Below are positions 1-6,596 of a stretch of DNA of 23,310 nt, piece by piece. Both the position numbers and the translations under genes were made by a program. Under the pieces are notes generated by a model. It ran no database searches and had not been told where the DNA came from. It saw only the letters and a list, made by a program, of their open reading frames with translations. The stretch comes from a virus, in the IMG/VR virus record IMGVR_UViG_3300032285_000284, positions 1-23,310 of that record. One strand, given 5' to 3'. The stretch's first letter is position 1. Every line of letters begins with the position of its first letter.

Positions 1-225
1 AGGTTCTGATTGCTGTTTTCTTTCTTCACGACGCTTCTCCTTTATTACGGCAGGAACGTAAACCAGAAAGGCGAACCCTGCGACGACATAGAGCCGTTCT
101 GTTGTGGGAGAGTACATTGCCCAGCACGTTAAGCCGAATGTCATCCACAGGGCGAACAGCGTTAGAATCCGATCCGTCAGCACGGTTAAGCCCATGCGAA
201 CGATAGCTAAAACAGTAGCATCCAC
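1..225 (-). CDS. Holin-like two-helix membrane protein (3' end beyond the window)
   Basis: An uninterrupted frame of 75 codons starts at a GTG (223-225) and is still open at base 1. The start is supported by AAGGAGG eight bases upstream, one of the best ribosome binding sites in the window. The peptide begins MDATVLAIVRMG. It has a hydrophobic segment at about residues 20-38 (ILTLFALWMTFGLTCWAMY), a short polar loop (SPTTER), a second hydrophobic segment at about 45-61 and then a strongly charged tail (KEKRREERKQQ). Two helices with a charged C-terminus is the layout of class II holins, which perforate the inner membrane at lysis. The position after the virion genes suits a lysis gene. The function is inferred from topology and position only; another small phage membrane protein is possible. 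Confidence 0.72.
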   Translation of the reverse strand, partial: MDATVLAIVRMGLTVLTDRILTLFALWMTFGLTCWAMYSPTTERLYVVAGFAFLVYVPAVIKEKRREERKQQSEP

Positions 226-251
226 GTCCCCTACCTCCTTGGCAGCAAAGA

Positions 252-452
252 TTAGGCATCTTCACTCTCAAAGAAGCCCGTCCCATACGAATCATCTTGT
301 ATCTTTTGCTTGATCTTTTCAAGGTTTATTGCGCGATCAATGATTTTCAGCTTTAAATCAGGTTCCATGGCCGCATCAGACATGGCCTGCTTGAGCATTT
401 CGCTGATAGCCTTTTCCAGATCAGGGTTTAATCCATTGTTTTTCTTGCTCAT
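252..452 (-). CDS. Small phage protein, possible small packaging (TerS-like) protein
   Basis: This 66-residue ORF starts at ATG 450-452 with AGGA five bases upstream and ends at TAA. The gap to the following holin-like gene is 26 bases. The protein is charged and mostly helical: an N-terminal helix (PDLEKAISEMLKQAMSD) and a second one containing KLKIIDRAINLEKIKQKI, ending DDSYGTGFFESEDA. I recall similar short proteins with an IDRAxxLExIK helix and an acidic GxGFF tail between the tail genes and lysis genes of T7-like podoviruses, sometimes annotated as small terminase or DNA maturase. T7 itself has small terminase (gp18) close to holin (gp17.5), which this order resembles. The sequence alone does not prove the function. 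Confidence 0.7.
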   Translation of the reverse strand: MSKKNNGLNPDLEKAISEMLKQAMSDAAMEPDLKLKIIDRAINLEKIKQKIQDDSYGTGFFESEDA

Positions 453-496
453 TTCCGTCCTACCTTGAGCTTGACCATTCGGATTTTTCTGGGGGG

Positions 497-1837
497 TTAG
501 AAGCCTAATCCTTTTTTAGCTTCCTCAACAGCAAACATAGCGCCGCCAATATAGGGTATCGCCTTGCCTGTCTTTTTAATAACTTCACCACCCGAAATAG
601 ACTTTTTGTATTTTTCGAGATCAGCCAGAACGTCTGGAACCTCTTTGAGCCAGTCTCTATTTGACCGGATGTAAGAATCCACGTTAGCCGCTGTCTTTAC
701 ACCCTTGCTCTGCAATTCAGATGCAACGTGATCTCTTGCGGCCTGAGTCGCAAAGGCAGGATCGTTGCTCAATTGCTTCAGATCCTTGATGCTTTGTTCG
801 GATTTGAAGAAGGATGAAGGCAAATTAGCCACGTCAGTCTTAGGCACATCAGGCAGAAACTCACCTGCCTTGGTTGTCACCTTAGCACCAACATTTTTAG
901 CAAACTGATTGATTGGTCCAGAAGCTTCCTTGTAAATCTGGAAAGCATTTTTAGAGCTAGGAGCATAAGTATTGATGATTTTAGTCAAATGGTCAGCCAT
1001 GGATTGTGCACGTTGCTGACGCACAGCATTATATCCCTCTTCTTCGAGGCCAGCAGCAATATCATTCAACTTGCGACGCTCTTTTTCCAAGCGTCCAATA
1101 CCTGCTTCTACGTCTTTGGCAGACAAGCGACCAATGCTGTCATCTATCAGCTTGATTTCATCAGCAGACAAATCTTTGCCAAACATACCTTTATAACGCT
1201 CAAGAGATTGAACGTAATCATTGAAGATATTTTGTTCGACCGGTCTTGCTTCCTTGAAATATTCGTTAAATGCAGTTTTTGCTTCTGCACGACGACCAGA
1301 AACCAGATTTTCAAGCCTGTCTAGCAATTTGGTTGATATGGATTTACCCACATCACTGACTGTGCCTGCCTCACCAAACACTTTTGTGGCTTTTGCTTCT
1401 GGCCTAAGTCCAGAAATAGCTTCTCCAAGAGCCTTCGCGCCAGGTTTTAGAAGTCCAGCAGCGCCAATAGCTAAAGGAGCGAATTCTCCTACTTTTTCGC
1501 TGATTTGGCCTCTTTTACCATCCTCTGATTGCAGCATCTTCCATTTTCCTACCTCTTCTGGTGTAGGAAATAGTGTTTTGCCGCCAGTAGGTGATGGTTG
1601 ATCTTCAACCTTGAATCCTAAAGCTCTTGGAATGGTATAAGCACCAAGTTCTTCCAAAGCGCCCGGAAAGCCAAGCGTACCCATAGTCAAACCACGGACA
1701 ACAGATGTCGGATCTATGGCTTCTCGCACGGCTTCAATGCCGGTTTTTTGAGGCTTTTCTTCAGTTTTAGGTTTTGCGGTTTCAAAAGGATCAACGATCC
1801 CAGAGGAACCAGTATCAAAGGGGTCAACAATCGGCAT
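497..1837 (-). CDS. Probable internal virion / DNA-ejection protein
   Basis: This protein has 446 residues. Its ATG (1835-1837) overlaps the TAA of the preceding gene by one base (TAATG), with GGGAG six bases upstream. The N-terminus carries two copies of a short motif, IVDPFDT (3-9) and IVDPFET (14-20), followed by a polar linker. A hydrophobic Ala/Gly stretch lies near residues 117-130 (FAPLAIGAAGLL), then long charged helices with coiled-coil character at about 165-290, and a C-terminal hydrophobic patch (IPYIGGAMFAVEEAKKGLGF). No enzyme motif was found. Being last in a run of three low-complexity virion-type genes after the tail genes, it is best read as an internal head protein injected with the DNA, analogous in position to T7 gp14-gp16. 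This is an inference from order and composition. Confidence 0.75.
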   Translation of the reverse strand: MPIVDPFDTGSSGIVDPFETAKPKTEEKPQKTGIEAVREAIDPTSVVRGLTMGTLGFPGALEELGAYTIPRALGFKVEDQPSPTGGKTLFPTPEEVGKWKMLQSEDGKRGQISEKVGEFAPLAIGAAGLLKPGAKALGEAISGLRPEAKATKVFGEAGTVSDVGKSISTKLLDRLENLVSGRRAEAKTAFNEYFKEARPVEQNIFNDYVQSLERYKGMFGKDLSADEIKLIDDSIGRLSAKDVEAGIGRLEKERRKLNDIAAGLEEEGYNAVRQQRAQSMADHLTKIINTYAPSSKNAFQIYKEASGPINQFAKNVGAKVTTKAGEFLPDVPKTDVANLPSSFFKSEQSIKDLKQLSNDPAFATQAARDHVASELQSKGVKTAANVDSYIRSNRDWLKEVPDVLADLEKYKKSISGGEVIKKTGKAIPYIGGAMFAVEEAKKGLGF

Positions 1838-3216
1838 TACTGACTCCCATATTTTTTATTGTAATAATCAATCAATTCTTGATCTGATGTATTTGGATTT
1901 GCCTGCTTGGCTTTCTGTAGAAATTCTTGCAGGCTTGGCTTTCCACCGGTTGCCGCAGCAGGCTTTGGTGGAGCTGGTTGCGATCCATCAAACATATAGT
2001 TCTGCGAACCAAGATTATTCAAAGCCTTGTCAAGCTGTTCTCTTGATAGACCAGAGCTTTGGGCGACTTCTCGTGCACGATCATTAAAGATGCCAACAAA
2101 GGCTTCTTTGGTCGTCTTGGAAGGATCAAGCAAGGGAGTTAATCTTGTAAATATACCTTGAGGCAAGATGCTGCCGCCGCGAGCTTGACGCTCCAGCTCC
2201 ATTGCTGTGAACAAAGCCTTTTTGTAGAAAACAACATTCTTGTCATTCGGGTCCATGCCCGAATCAGCGATGCTTTTGTCGATAATGCTGTTTGTCTCTG
2301 TAGCACTAGACGTACCACCACCGCTTGTCACGTTTCTGCGGATCGCAGCATCAAAATTGGTTCCATATTTGGACAATTCACCAAACTTAATATCTGGATC
2401 TTTTGCCTCACGAACCAATTGCAACGTGTTGGACAAGGTATAAATCTTGTTCACAATTGTCTCAGCTTCTTTGGGAGACAAGTTTGCACCAATAGGCACA
2501 TCAATCAGTTTTGATAATGTAGCCTTTGCGCCAATCTGTTCACCAGCAGATTGTTGTTGAAGCCGCTGGCTGGCAGACAAAGCATTGAGTTGAGCTGTTT
2601 GGGCATTTATTCTTTGAGTAGCTGCTGTATTGGCTTGATTCCAAACTTGAGCAGTCTTTTCAATTCCCTGCGTCTCAAGCTGTGCCCTAAGAACCTTGGC
2701 ATCCAATCCAGCCAGCTCTTGAGAAAGTTTATTCTTAGCTGTTGTCAGGTTATAAGGAGCCATTTTAACGGCACGATCAAAAGCCTGAGTGATTTGATCG
2801 TTATGCGCCTTAACGGCCTGCATGTTCTTATCGAACTCAGCCTTTTCACGCTCAAACAGGTCTTTGCGGCCCTGATTGTATCCATTGAGCATACCAGTCA
2901 TGCCCTGCATAGCACCCAAGGCATTACCGTAAGACTTGCCACCGCCCATGGCCCCGATAGCTCCAATCATGCCAAACAAGGCAACCAGATCTTGAGCTGA
3001 TTCTTTGCTAGGCTTGAACTCAGGAGTAGGTTGCATCTGGCTTTGGAATTTGGTGTCCAGACCACGAATATAGCCAGACTGTTGAGCGTCATAAGCCGCT
3101 TGAGCCTTTGCTTTCTCAACCGGTACTTGCGATGCAATCTCAGCCTGTTTCTTATAGGATTCGGCTATGTCTTGAGGCTGGAACCCTTGAGGTTCTTGTT
3201 GAACTTGCTCAACCAT
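1837..3216 (-). CDS. Probable internal virion / DNA-ejection protein
   Basis: This protein has 459 residues. Its ATG overlaps the previous TAA by one base, and GGGAGG lies eight bases upstream. A Gln/Ala-rich N-terminal helix is followed by a Gly/Met-rich hydrophobic segment at about 77-112 (LVALFGMIGAIGAMGGG, then GNALGAMQGMTGML), suited to membrane insertion. Long Gln/Ala-rich helices follow (about 115-225), then a more globular second half. The C-terminus ends in a short domain (SLQEFLQKAKQANPNTSDQELIDYYNKKYG) of a type I associate with the ends of phage internal virion proteins. Composition, hydrophobic patch and neighbours suggest an ejection protein that extends the short tail across the envelope. 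No peptidoglycan-cleaving motif was recognised. Confidence 0.77.
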   Translation of the reverse strand: MVEQVQQEPQGFQPQDIAESYKKQAEIASQVPVEKAKAQAAYDAQQSGYIRGLDTKFQSQMQPTPEFKPSKESAQDLVALFGMIGAIGAMGGGKSYGNALGAMQGMTGMLNGYNQGRKDLFEREKAEFDKNMQAVKAHNDQITQAFDRAVKMAPYNLTTAKNKLSQELAGLDAKVLRAQLETQGIEKTAQVWNQANTAATQRINAQTAQLNALSASQRLQQQSAGEQIGAKATLSKLIDVPIGANLSPKEAETIVNKIYTLSNTLQLVREAKDPDIKFGELSKYGTNFDAAIRRNVTSGGGTSSATETNSIIDKSIADSGMDPNDKNVVFYKKALFTAMELERQARGGSILPQGIFTRLTPLLDPSKTTKEAFVGIFNDRAREVAQSSGLSREQLDKALNNLGSQNYMFDGSQPAPPKPAAATGGKPSLQEFLQKAKQANPNTSDQELIDYYNKKYGSQ

Positions 3217-4310
3217 TACGATTGCCTCCCAAGCATGTTACCCAGAGCCGTGAAGAACTGACCACCAATTTGAGCCGCTTGACCAGCTAATTGACCACGG
3301 GTTTGCAGAGCTTGAATTTCATTGGCAAAGGCACTGTTCATCACTGTGTTGCCAGTACCGAGGATCTGCAAGCCAGCCGTCAATTGGCTGTTGAGGGCTT
3401 GTTGCCGCATACGCTCTTCAAGGGCAGTCGCCTGCATTGCGCCCACAGCGCCCGTGCGTGAAGCCTGTTGAGCTATCTGCGCTCTTGCAGCGTCAAACTG
3501 TTGCTGTTGCACTGGCGTCAAAGCACCCTGCACTGCCTGACCATATTGGGTAGCACCTTGTGTCAAGTAGGGCTGTGCCATGGTCTTTTGTTGTTCAGCG
3601 ATGGCTGCGATCTGGCTGGCAAGGTTGTTAGCCTGAGAACGAGCTTGTGATTGACCGTACAGGCCCATACCAAGTCCACCAAGACCAAGAGCCAATTTGA
3701 GAGGATCTGAGGTTAAACGATCCCAGAAACCGGGCTTGGCTGCTGCCGCTGCCGGTGCTGCTGCCGCCGCCGCAGGTTGGTCTTGAGCCACTTGTTCTTG
3801 TGGCTGATATTGGCCTTGAACGTCAGGCAAACTCAATTCTGGTGGCCGCACAGCAGGCATGGGAGCCGTTCCAGAGAAAGGCTGATTGTAGGGCGTAAAC
3901 TCCATCCCAGGTTGGTTATAACCAGCAGACGTATATCCGCTCATCCAGTTCGGATCATAGGATGCGCCTTGAAAGTTTGAATTAGGATCGGGCGGAGTAG
4001 CAGGAGTTGTGTCCACGCGATTGGTGAATTTTGCTGGATCAGCTTCCGCGACTTGTTGAGGAGCAGGAGCAGTTTCAGCTTGTGAAGGGCTGAAGAACTC
4101 AGTCAGTCTGTCCCAAAAGCTTGTGTCATACTCAGGCAGGCCGGTGTAAGGGTTAATCGTGCCGCTACCACCTGCTTCCTTGAGCATCCGAGCTTCACGA
4201 GGTGTAATGTGCGCCAGCATGGTATCTTTGCCGCGCCCCTTCTTACGAATCTCCTGCGCCAGAAACGGCAGGGACATATCAGCCTTCAGTATGGATGCGA
4301 TCTTTGCCAT
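3216..4310 (-). CDS. Internal virion protein with DTMLAH-type N-terminal motif
   Basis: This protein has 364 residues. The ATG (4308-4310) overlaps the preceding TAA by one base, with GGTGA just upstream. Residues 23-61 contain KGRGKDTMLAHITPREARML and then GGSGTINPYTGLPEY, a signature I recognise from minor structural proteins of many phages (DTxLAHVxPxEAxxLK...GGxGTxNPxTGLxE). A Pro/Gln/Ala-rich disordered middle (about 75-190) ends in an Ala-rich tract. A Gly/Leu hydrophobic segment lies at about 204-218, followed by Gln/Ala-rich helices to the end. The hexapeptide FWDRLT occurs twice, at 65-70 and 195-200, each time beside a region boundary. The likely role is an internal head or ejection protein; the motif's precise function is unknown to me. 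Confidence 0.78.
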   Translation of the reverse strand: MAKIASILKADMSLPFLAQEIRKKGRGKDTMLAHITPREARMLKEAGGSGTINPYTGLPEYDTSFWDRLTEFFSPSQAETAPAPQQVAEADPAKFTNRVDTTPATPPDPNSNFQGASYDPNWMSGYTSAGYNQPGMEFTPYNQPFSGTAPMPAVRPPELSLPDVQGQYQPQEQVAQDQPAAAAAAPAAAAAKPGFWDRLTSDPLKLALGLGGLGMGLYGQSQARSQANNLASQIAAIAEQQKTMAQPYLTQGATQYGQAVQGALTPVQQQQFDAARAQIAQQASRTGAVGAMQATALEERMRQQALNSQLTAGLQILGTGNTVMNSAFANEIQALQTRGQLAGQAAQIGGQFFTALGNMLGRQS

Positions 4311-5083
4311 TATGTCACCGTCTCGCTAACACCACGCAAGGATGAAGATCCCCAGACATCGCTGGCAGGCTTTTGATCCTTGTCGCTGGAACCAAATATT
4401 GTTGAACCCGGAGCATACGCGAAACCGGGCGAAGATGCCAGTGCCCCACCCAAAGCCGCAGAGGGAGCCGCTTGGGCTGATTGAGCCATTTGCGTAGGCT
4501 GAGTACCAAGATTGTAGGATGGAGACTTGGTGACGCCCAATCCTCTAGACAATGCAGGGGTCAAGGCCTGTTGCAGAGCTGTACCGGCAAACTTGCCAGC
4601 CGAACCTAAATCCCGACCAGATAGGTCGGAAATACCTGCCATCAGACCAGTAGATAGGCCGCTTGCCAATGCGCCTGGAAGAGCGCCACGAGCCGCTTTG
4701 GTAAAGTCTTGTCCGGCAGCAAGTCCACCGGCAGTACCGGCAACTTCCCCGCTTATAGCCGTGCCTAAACCTTTAGACAGAGCAGATCCGCCAGGTATGT
4801 CACTCAATCCGCTTCCTAGGGCACTGGTCAAAACAGGCGTCAAGCCAGCGCCAATGCCGCCCGTGAGAGCGCCAAGCTCAGCAGCCTTAACAATGTTTGT
4901 GCCCGTCGCAGCCGCAGTCAGAGCACTTGTACCTGCACCCAGAATAGCACCGCCAACCACATCTGCCACAACCGTACTTGCCGTAATTCCAGCCGCACCC
5001 AGAACCGCACTACCGATAGCACCGGCAGAAACCGTGATTCCAAGCTCACCAAGAAGCAGTGGGACAAATGCCATAAAAGCCAT
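4310..5083 (-). CDS. Ala/Gly-rich hydrophobic internal virion protein
   Basis: The protein has 257 residues from the ATG at 5081-5083, which lies one base after the TGA of the preceding gene. A GTG at 5126-5128 would add 15 residues but would overlap the upstream gene by 44 bases and has no better ribosome site, so the ATG is preferred. After MAFMAFVPLLLGELG the protein is dominated by glycine-zipper-like Ala/Gly/Ser repeats to about residue 190 (for example AIGSAVLGAAGITAS and GGAILGAGTSALTAAATG), then a polar tail ending SSLRGVSETVT. Such composition is common in phage proteins that insert into the host membrane during ejection. Its place at the head of the ejection block supports this. No catalytic motif is visible. 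Confidence 0.74.
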   Translation of the reverse strand: MAFMAFVPLLLGELGITVSAGAIGSAVLGAAGITASTVVADVVGGAILGAGTSALTAAATGTNIVKAAELGALTGGIGAGLTPVLTSALGSGLSDIPGGSALSKGLGTAISGEVAGTAGGLAAGQDFTKAARGALPGALASGLSTGLMAGISDLSGRDLGSAGKFAGTALQQALTPALSRGLGVTKSPSYNLGTQPTQMAQSAQAAPSAALGGALASSPGFAYAPGSTIFGSSDKDQKPASDVWGSSSLRGVSETVT

Positions 5084-5084
5084 G

Positions 5085-5549
5085 TCAGAGGTCCAATTCA
5101 AACTTGACGATAGGCTGTTGAGTGCCACCTATCATCTGGCTTGTTTTGGTCATTCTTATAGGCAATCCGGTGCTTTGCAAGACCCTAGCCATGCCAGGTT
5201 CAGTTGCATAGGACGTCACCTTCTTGAACCCCATCTGTTTTAGACTTTTGGGTAATACCTTGACCCGATTGGCTATCTGCTTGGGATTCTCTTGGGTAAT
5301 AATATGAGCCTCAACCGAGCCATCCGGCATAGGACGCAGGGCAAAGACCGTCTCCCCGATCTGAAGCAGCTTGAGAGCATTCTTCTGGATCAAAGCAGCC
5401 AATTGTTTCATCAAGAGGCCATCCGGTGAGGCCGCTTGGATGATCTCAGCCGAGCTTTTGGGTTGCTCAGGCTTCTTCCCGCCACCCTTCGAGCTAAAGC
5501 TTAACAATTCAGAATTTTTTATGGGGTTGGGAATAACGCCTTGAACCAT
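5085..5549 (-). CDS. GNAT-like phage protein (possible gp13-type internal virion protein)
   Basis: This protein has 154 residues. The ATG follows the upstream TGA by one base, with AAGGTG a few bases before it. The N-terminal 45 residues are polar and probably flexible (SSKGGGKKPEQPKSS). From about residue 64 the order of elements resembles a minimal acetyltransferase fold: a strand with GETVFALRPMP, a strand VEAHIITQENP, a helix ANRVKVLPKSLKQMGFKKV and a strand-helix SYATEPGMARVLQSTGLPIR. The canonical acetyl-CoA loop is not obvious, so it may be catalytically inactive. T7 gp13, an internal virion protein with a GNAT-like sequence, occupies a comparable position, so a structural role is plausible. 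The fold call is by eye and tentative. Confidence 0.7.
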   Translation of the reverse strand: MVQGVIPNPIKNSELLSFSSKGGGKKPEQPKSSAEIIQAASPDGLLMKQLAALIQKNALKLLQIGETVFALRPMPDGSVEAHIITQENPKQIANRVKVLPKSLKQMGFKKVTSYATEPGMARVLQSTGLPIRMTKTSQMIGGTQQPIVKFELDL

Positions 5550-5550
5550 G

Positions 5551-5889
5551 TCACACCTTCAGAGCCGCAGCTATTTGCAGATGAATGAGGTAATGTTGAC
5601 TTAACCAGTCGTAAAAGTCATCTTCTTTACGGAAATCAGCGTCCAGCATATTGAACGGATTGGACAGATTGAGCTGTGCGGCAAAGAACTCGTGTTCGAC
5701 CTGATGGGCCTGTAACCAGTCGTCAAATAGGTCCACATCCACGTCTATTAGGGGGTATGCAGGCCCTAATTGGTTGCTTTGAGCCAAAACATCTCTGAAA
5801 AGCTTGTGTTGCAAGCCATTTTCAAACAGAAACTCGTTCAGGGATTCCTGTTCGCCAAATTTAACGCTTGCAAGCACTTCCATATTCAT
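5551..5889 (-). CDS. Three-repeat HxxxH protein of unknown function
   Basis: This protein has 112 residues, and its start overlaps the preceding stop by four bases (ATGA). It is built from three imperfect 19-residue repeats: LNEFLFENGLQHKLFRDVL (17-35), FDDWLQAHQVEHEFFAAQL (55-73) and FYDWLSQHYLIHLQIAAAL (92-110). The shared pattern is [LF]-x-[DE]-[FW]-L-x2-[HN]-x-[LV]-x-H-x2-[FI]-x3-L. Conserved linkers rich in Asp/Pro (PLIDVDVDL, NPFNMLDADF) separate the repeats. The repeats look helical, and the invariant histidine is placed as if to bind a metal or pack a core. The protein is acidic overall. I recall related uncharacterised proteins in other phages but no assigned function. Its tight coupling to the tail and membrane genes suggests a virion or assembly role. 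Confidence 0.75.
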   Translation of the reverse strand: MNMEVLASVKFGEQESLNEFLFENGLQHKLFRDVLAQSNQLGPAYPLIDVDVDLFDDWLQAHQVEHEFFAAQLNLSNPFNMLDADFRKEDDFYDWLSQHYLIHLQIAAALKV

Positions 5890-6122
5890 CGTTTGTCGGC
5901 CTTTTCGTCTATTTTGTCGTATATTCTCTGAAACATATCTTCTATGTGCTTCATGGTGATGTTGAAGTCATCCTTAGCCACATAGCGTTTGGGAATATCG
6001 ACTTCCAGATCGTGAATGTCTTTCCTCAACTCGTTAACAGCGTCATAAATGGTTCTGGCAAACCAGCCTATAGCCGCCAAAACAGCTCCACCTGCAAGAT
6101 TTATGATGCTTTGCGTGTCCAT
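5886..6122 (-). CDS. Small membrane-anchored coiled-coil protein
   Basis: This protein has 78 residues from ATG 6120-6122, which overlaps the upstream TAA by one base. A longer in-frame start at 6206 would overlap the upstream gene by 85 bases and is rejected. One hydrophobic segment lies near residues 6-25 (IINLAGGAVLAAIGWFARTI). It is followed by a charged amphipathic helix (AVNELRKDIHDLEVDIPKRY) and a second charged helix to the C-terminus (MKHIEDMFQRIYDKIDEKAD). A membrane anchor followed by a coiled coil fits a holin-like or spanin-like small lysis protein, or a phage membrane protein of unknown role. I saw no lipobox. The position before the ejection genes leaves the choice open. Confidence 0.72.
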   Translation of the reverse strand: MDTQSIINLAGGAVLAAIGWFARTIYDAVNELRKDIHDLEVDIPKRYVAKDDFNITMKHIEDMFQRIYDKIDEKADKR

Positions 6123-6589
6123 TATGGTTTCACCGGCCATGTTACGTTCCAAGGAAAGCCCTGAGAGCTGGGTAAGTCTCTTAATTCCTGACGATAGGTA
6201 GCCCAAGCGTCCTTATCAACTTTAGCGTCAGCAAGTTGGGTCCAGTCACAATCAGAAAGGCGTTTGTTCCTGTTTTCACGAACCTGCTCTGCCTGCTCAG
6301 CATCTTTGGCGGCTTTGTATGCAACCTCATCTTCTGCATTAGCAAAGATAGGCCCCAGCACATACTTGGTGTACCACTGACCGTCTATTTGCTCTACGCC
6401 ATCACGTTGGCTGTATTGATAGACAGTGCCACCAGTTGCTTGCGGCCCTTCAAATACGGGATCAGCGCCCAGCTCATTAAGCACTTCAACGGTAGTTTGC
6501 TCCCATGATGCGCCAGTCGTGGCTGCATGATATGAGCGAAACTCGCTTTCATACATGACCTGACCTGTATCTTTGATTCGAATGAGCAT
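6122..6589 (-). CDS. Tail assembly chaperone-like protein (Phage_tail_APC type)
   Basis: This protein has 155 residues. The start at ATG 6587-6589 has AGGTGA overlapping the previous TAG region. The C-terminal third matches the pattern I know from phage tail-assembly chaperone proteins of the Phage_tail_APC / DUF4376-like type: RNKRLSDCDWTQLADAKV followed by WATYRQELRDLPSSQGFP and a terminal NVTWPVKP. The middle (about residues 87-105) is a charged Ala/Glu helix (NAEDEVAYKAAKDAEQAEQV). These proteins lie directly after fibre genes and are thought to help fold or attach the fibre, or to be small fibre components. The position immediately after the DUF7483-like fibre gene agrees. No sign of a frameshifted second product was seen. 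Confidence 0.82.
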   Translation of the reverse strand: MLIRIKDTGQVMYESEFRSYHAATTGASWEQTTVEVLNELGADPVFEGPQATGGTVYQYSQRDGVEQIDGQWYTKYVLGPIFANAEDEVAYKAAKDAEQAEQVRENRNKRLSDCDWTQLADAKVDKDAWATYRQELRDLPSSQGFPWNVTWPVKP

Positions 6590-6596
6590 GTTTCAC

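Noticed and set aside
26-322. 98-residue minus-strand ORF rich in Arg and Cys
   Set aside because: It overlaps both the 66-residue gene and the GTG-started membrane protein, which have better ribosome sites and sensible compositions.
449-478. Nine-residue basic ORF MVKLKVGRK ending in ATGA overlap with the 66-residue gene
   Set aside because: It resembles the tiny basic ORFs in composition, but there is no ribosome binding site and no shared motif, so chance is more likely.
4527-5243. 238-residue plus-strand ORF, Pro/Ala/Arg-rich
   Set aside because: It is the antisense of the Ala/Gly-rich ejection gene and part of the GNAT-like gene; its composition mirrors the codons of the real genes, and no ribosome site or family pattern is present.
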